NCBI GenBank assembly: GCA_947632745.1
Contig: CANRQH010000070.1
Location: forward strand, 1 to 6,720
Direction of reading: 5' to 3'
DNA from: an uncultured Clostridia bacterium
GTDB taxonomy: Bacteria; Bacillota; Clostridia; TANB77; CAG-508
Length of the DNA stretch: 6,720 bases
Below, piece after piece: positions 6,504-6,720 of the stretch. The first letter of the stretch is position 1; each line of letters begins with the position of its first letter. The translations under genes were made by a program, and so were the position numbers. A model generated the notes under the pieces. That model was given only the letters and a program-made list of their open reading frames with translations. It had not been told where the DNA came from and did not search any database.

Positions 6504-6592
6504 TGTATAACACCTCCTGTATTATTTATCTAATATTTAAATATATTTTACATACGTTTACAAAAATTGGTTAAATAACGCAAGTAAAAGTT

Positions 6593-6621
6593 ATTATACT
6601 TCAAAATGAAAAAAAAGTCAA
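6593..6621 (-). promoter_or_regulatory. SigA-type promoter of the rpmH operon
   Basis: The minus strand shows TTGACT (6621-6616), exactly 17 nt of A/T-rich spacer and a perfect TATAAT (6598-6593). Five of six -35 positions and all -10 positions match the consensus. Transcription would begin near 6586, leaving a leader of roughly 80 nt before rpmH. The position directly upstream of the first gene of the block supports it. Confidence 0.8.
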
Positions 6622-6720
6622 TGAATTTTTCAAATTTTTTTCTAAACTTGTTACTGGATAATGTTTTTAAATAAAAAAAATCCCAAAACTTAGTTATATG
6701 TAATGTTTTTGTAACAGAAA
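6622..6720. other. AT-rich non-coding region upstream of rpmH, probably leading toward dnaA/oriC
   Basis: No credible coding frame is seen. By family synteny dnaA normally lies beyond this edge, transcribed divergently from rpmH. One weak DnaA-box-like 9-mer, TTATCCAGT on the minus strand (6661-6653), matches TTATCCACA at seven of nine positions. A T-run after GTTTTGGGA on the minus strand (about 6687-6671) resembles the end of a terminator, but no good partner arm is present inside the window. An origin cannot be claimed from this piece. Confidence 0.3.

Noticed and set aside
6653..6661. DnaA-box-like TTATCCAGT as evidence for oriC
   Set aside because: A single 7-of-9 match without a box cluster or unwinding-element pattern in the window is not enough to call an origin.
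1..6720. CRISPR array, tRNA, rRNA, insertion sequence, phage or defence genes
   Set aside because: No spaced direct repeats, cloverleaf-like segments, transposase frames or foreign genes are seen. The window is nearly filled by housekeeping genes in conserved order.

Overview
The window is a compact, very AT-rich segment with every gene on the minus strand. Read in the direction of transcription (high to low coordinates) the order is rpmH, rnpA, yidD, yidC, jag/khpB, mnmE, mnmG, rsmG. This is the conserved block that lies next to dnaA/oriC in many Bacillota. Strong AGGAGG-type ribosome binding sites, a short YidC without the large N-terminal periplasmic domain of Gram-negative homologues, the Jag partner and heavy A/T codon bias all point to a low-GC Bacillota, most likely a clostridium-like bacterium. 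I cannot name a genus. The stops I can read in the intact genes are TAA and the code appears standard.

Layout: 6720-6504 is a non-coding AT-rich stretch upstream of rpmH. It holds a near-consensus SigA promoter and probably leads toward dnaA/oriC beyond the window edge. 6503-5742 holds rpmH, rnpA and yidD. 5714-3977 holds yidC and jag, which overlap by 8 nt. A strong intrinsic terminator hairpin follows jag. 3884-517 holds mnmE and mnmG. 393-1 is the 5' part of rsmG, cut by the window edge.

How the genes fit together: rpmH (ribosomal protein L34) and rnpA (protein subunit of RNase P) serve translation and tRNA 5' maturation. yidD, yidC and jag form a membrane-protein insertion and RNA-binding module. 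MnmE and MnmG are partners that make the cmnm5 modification of U34 in certain tRNAs. RsmG methylates 16S rRNA at G527. The block is therefore translation and membrane-biogenesis housekeeping.

I found no new defence, mobile or biosynthetic system, CRISPR array, tRNA or rRNA. What is unusual: (1) rnpA is interrupted by a single-base insertion that splits an otherwise canonical 115-residue protein; (2) yidD has a second single-base insertion that replaces its conserved C-terminus; (3) a 13-bp terminator hairpin separates jag from mnmE and contains the upstream alternative mnmE ATG in its loop; (4) YidC carries an Asn/Glu-rich insert with a 27-nt tandem duplication in its external loop. The two frameshifts lie about 400 nt apart, so local sequence or assembly error must be excluded before any biological reading.
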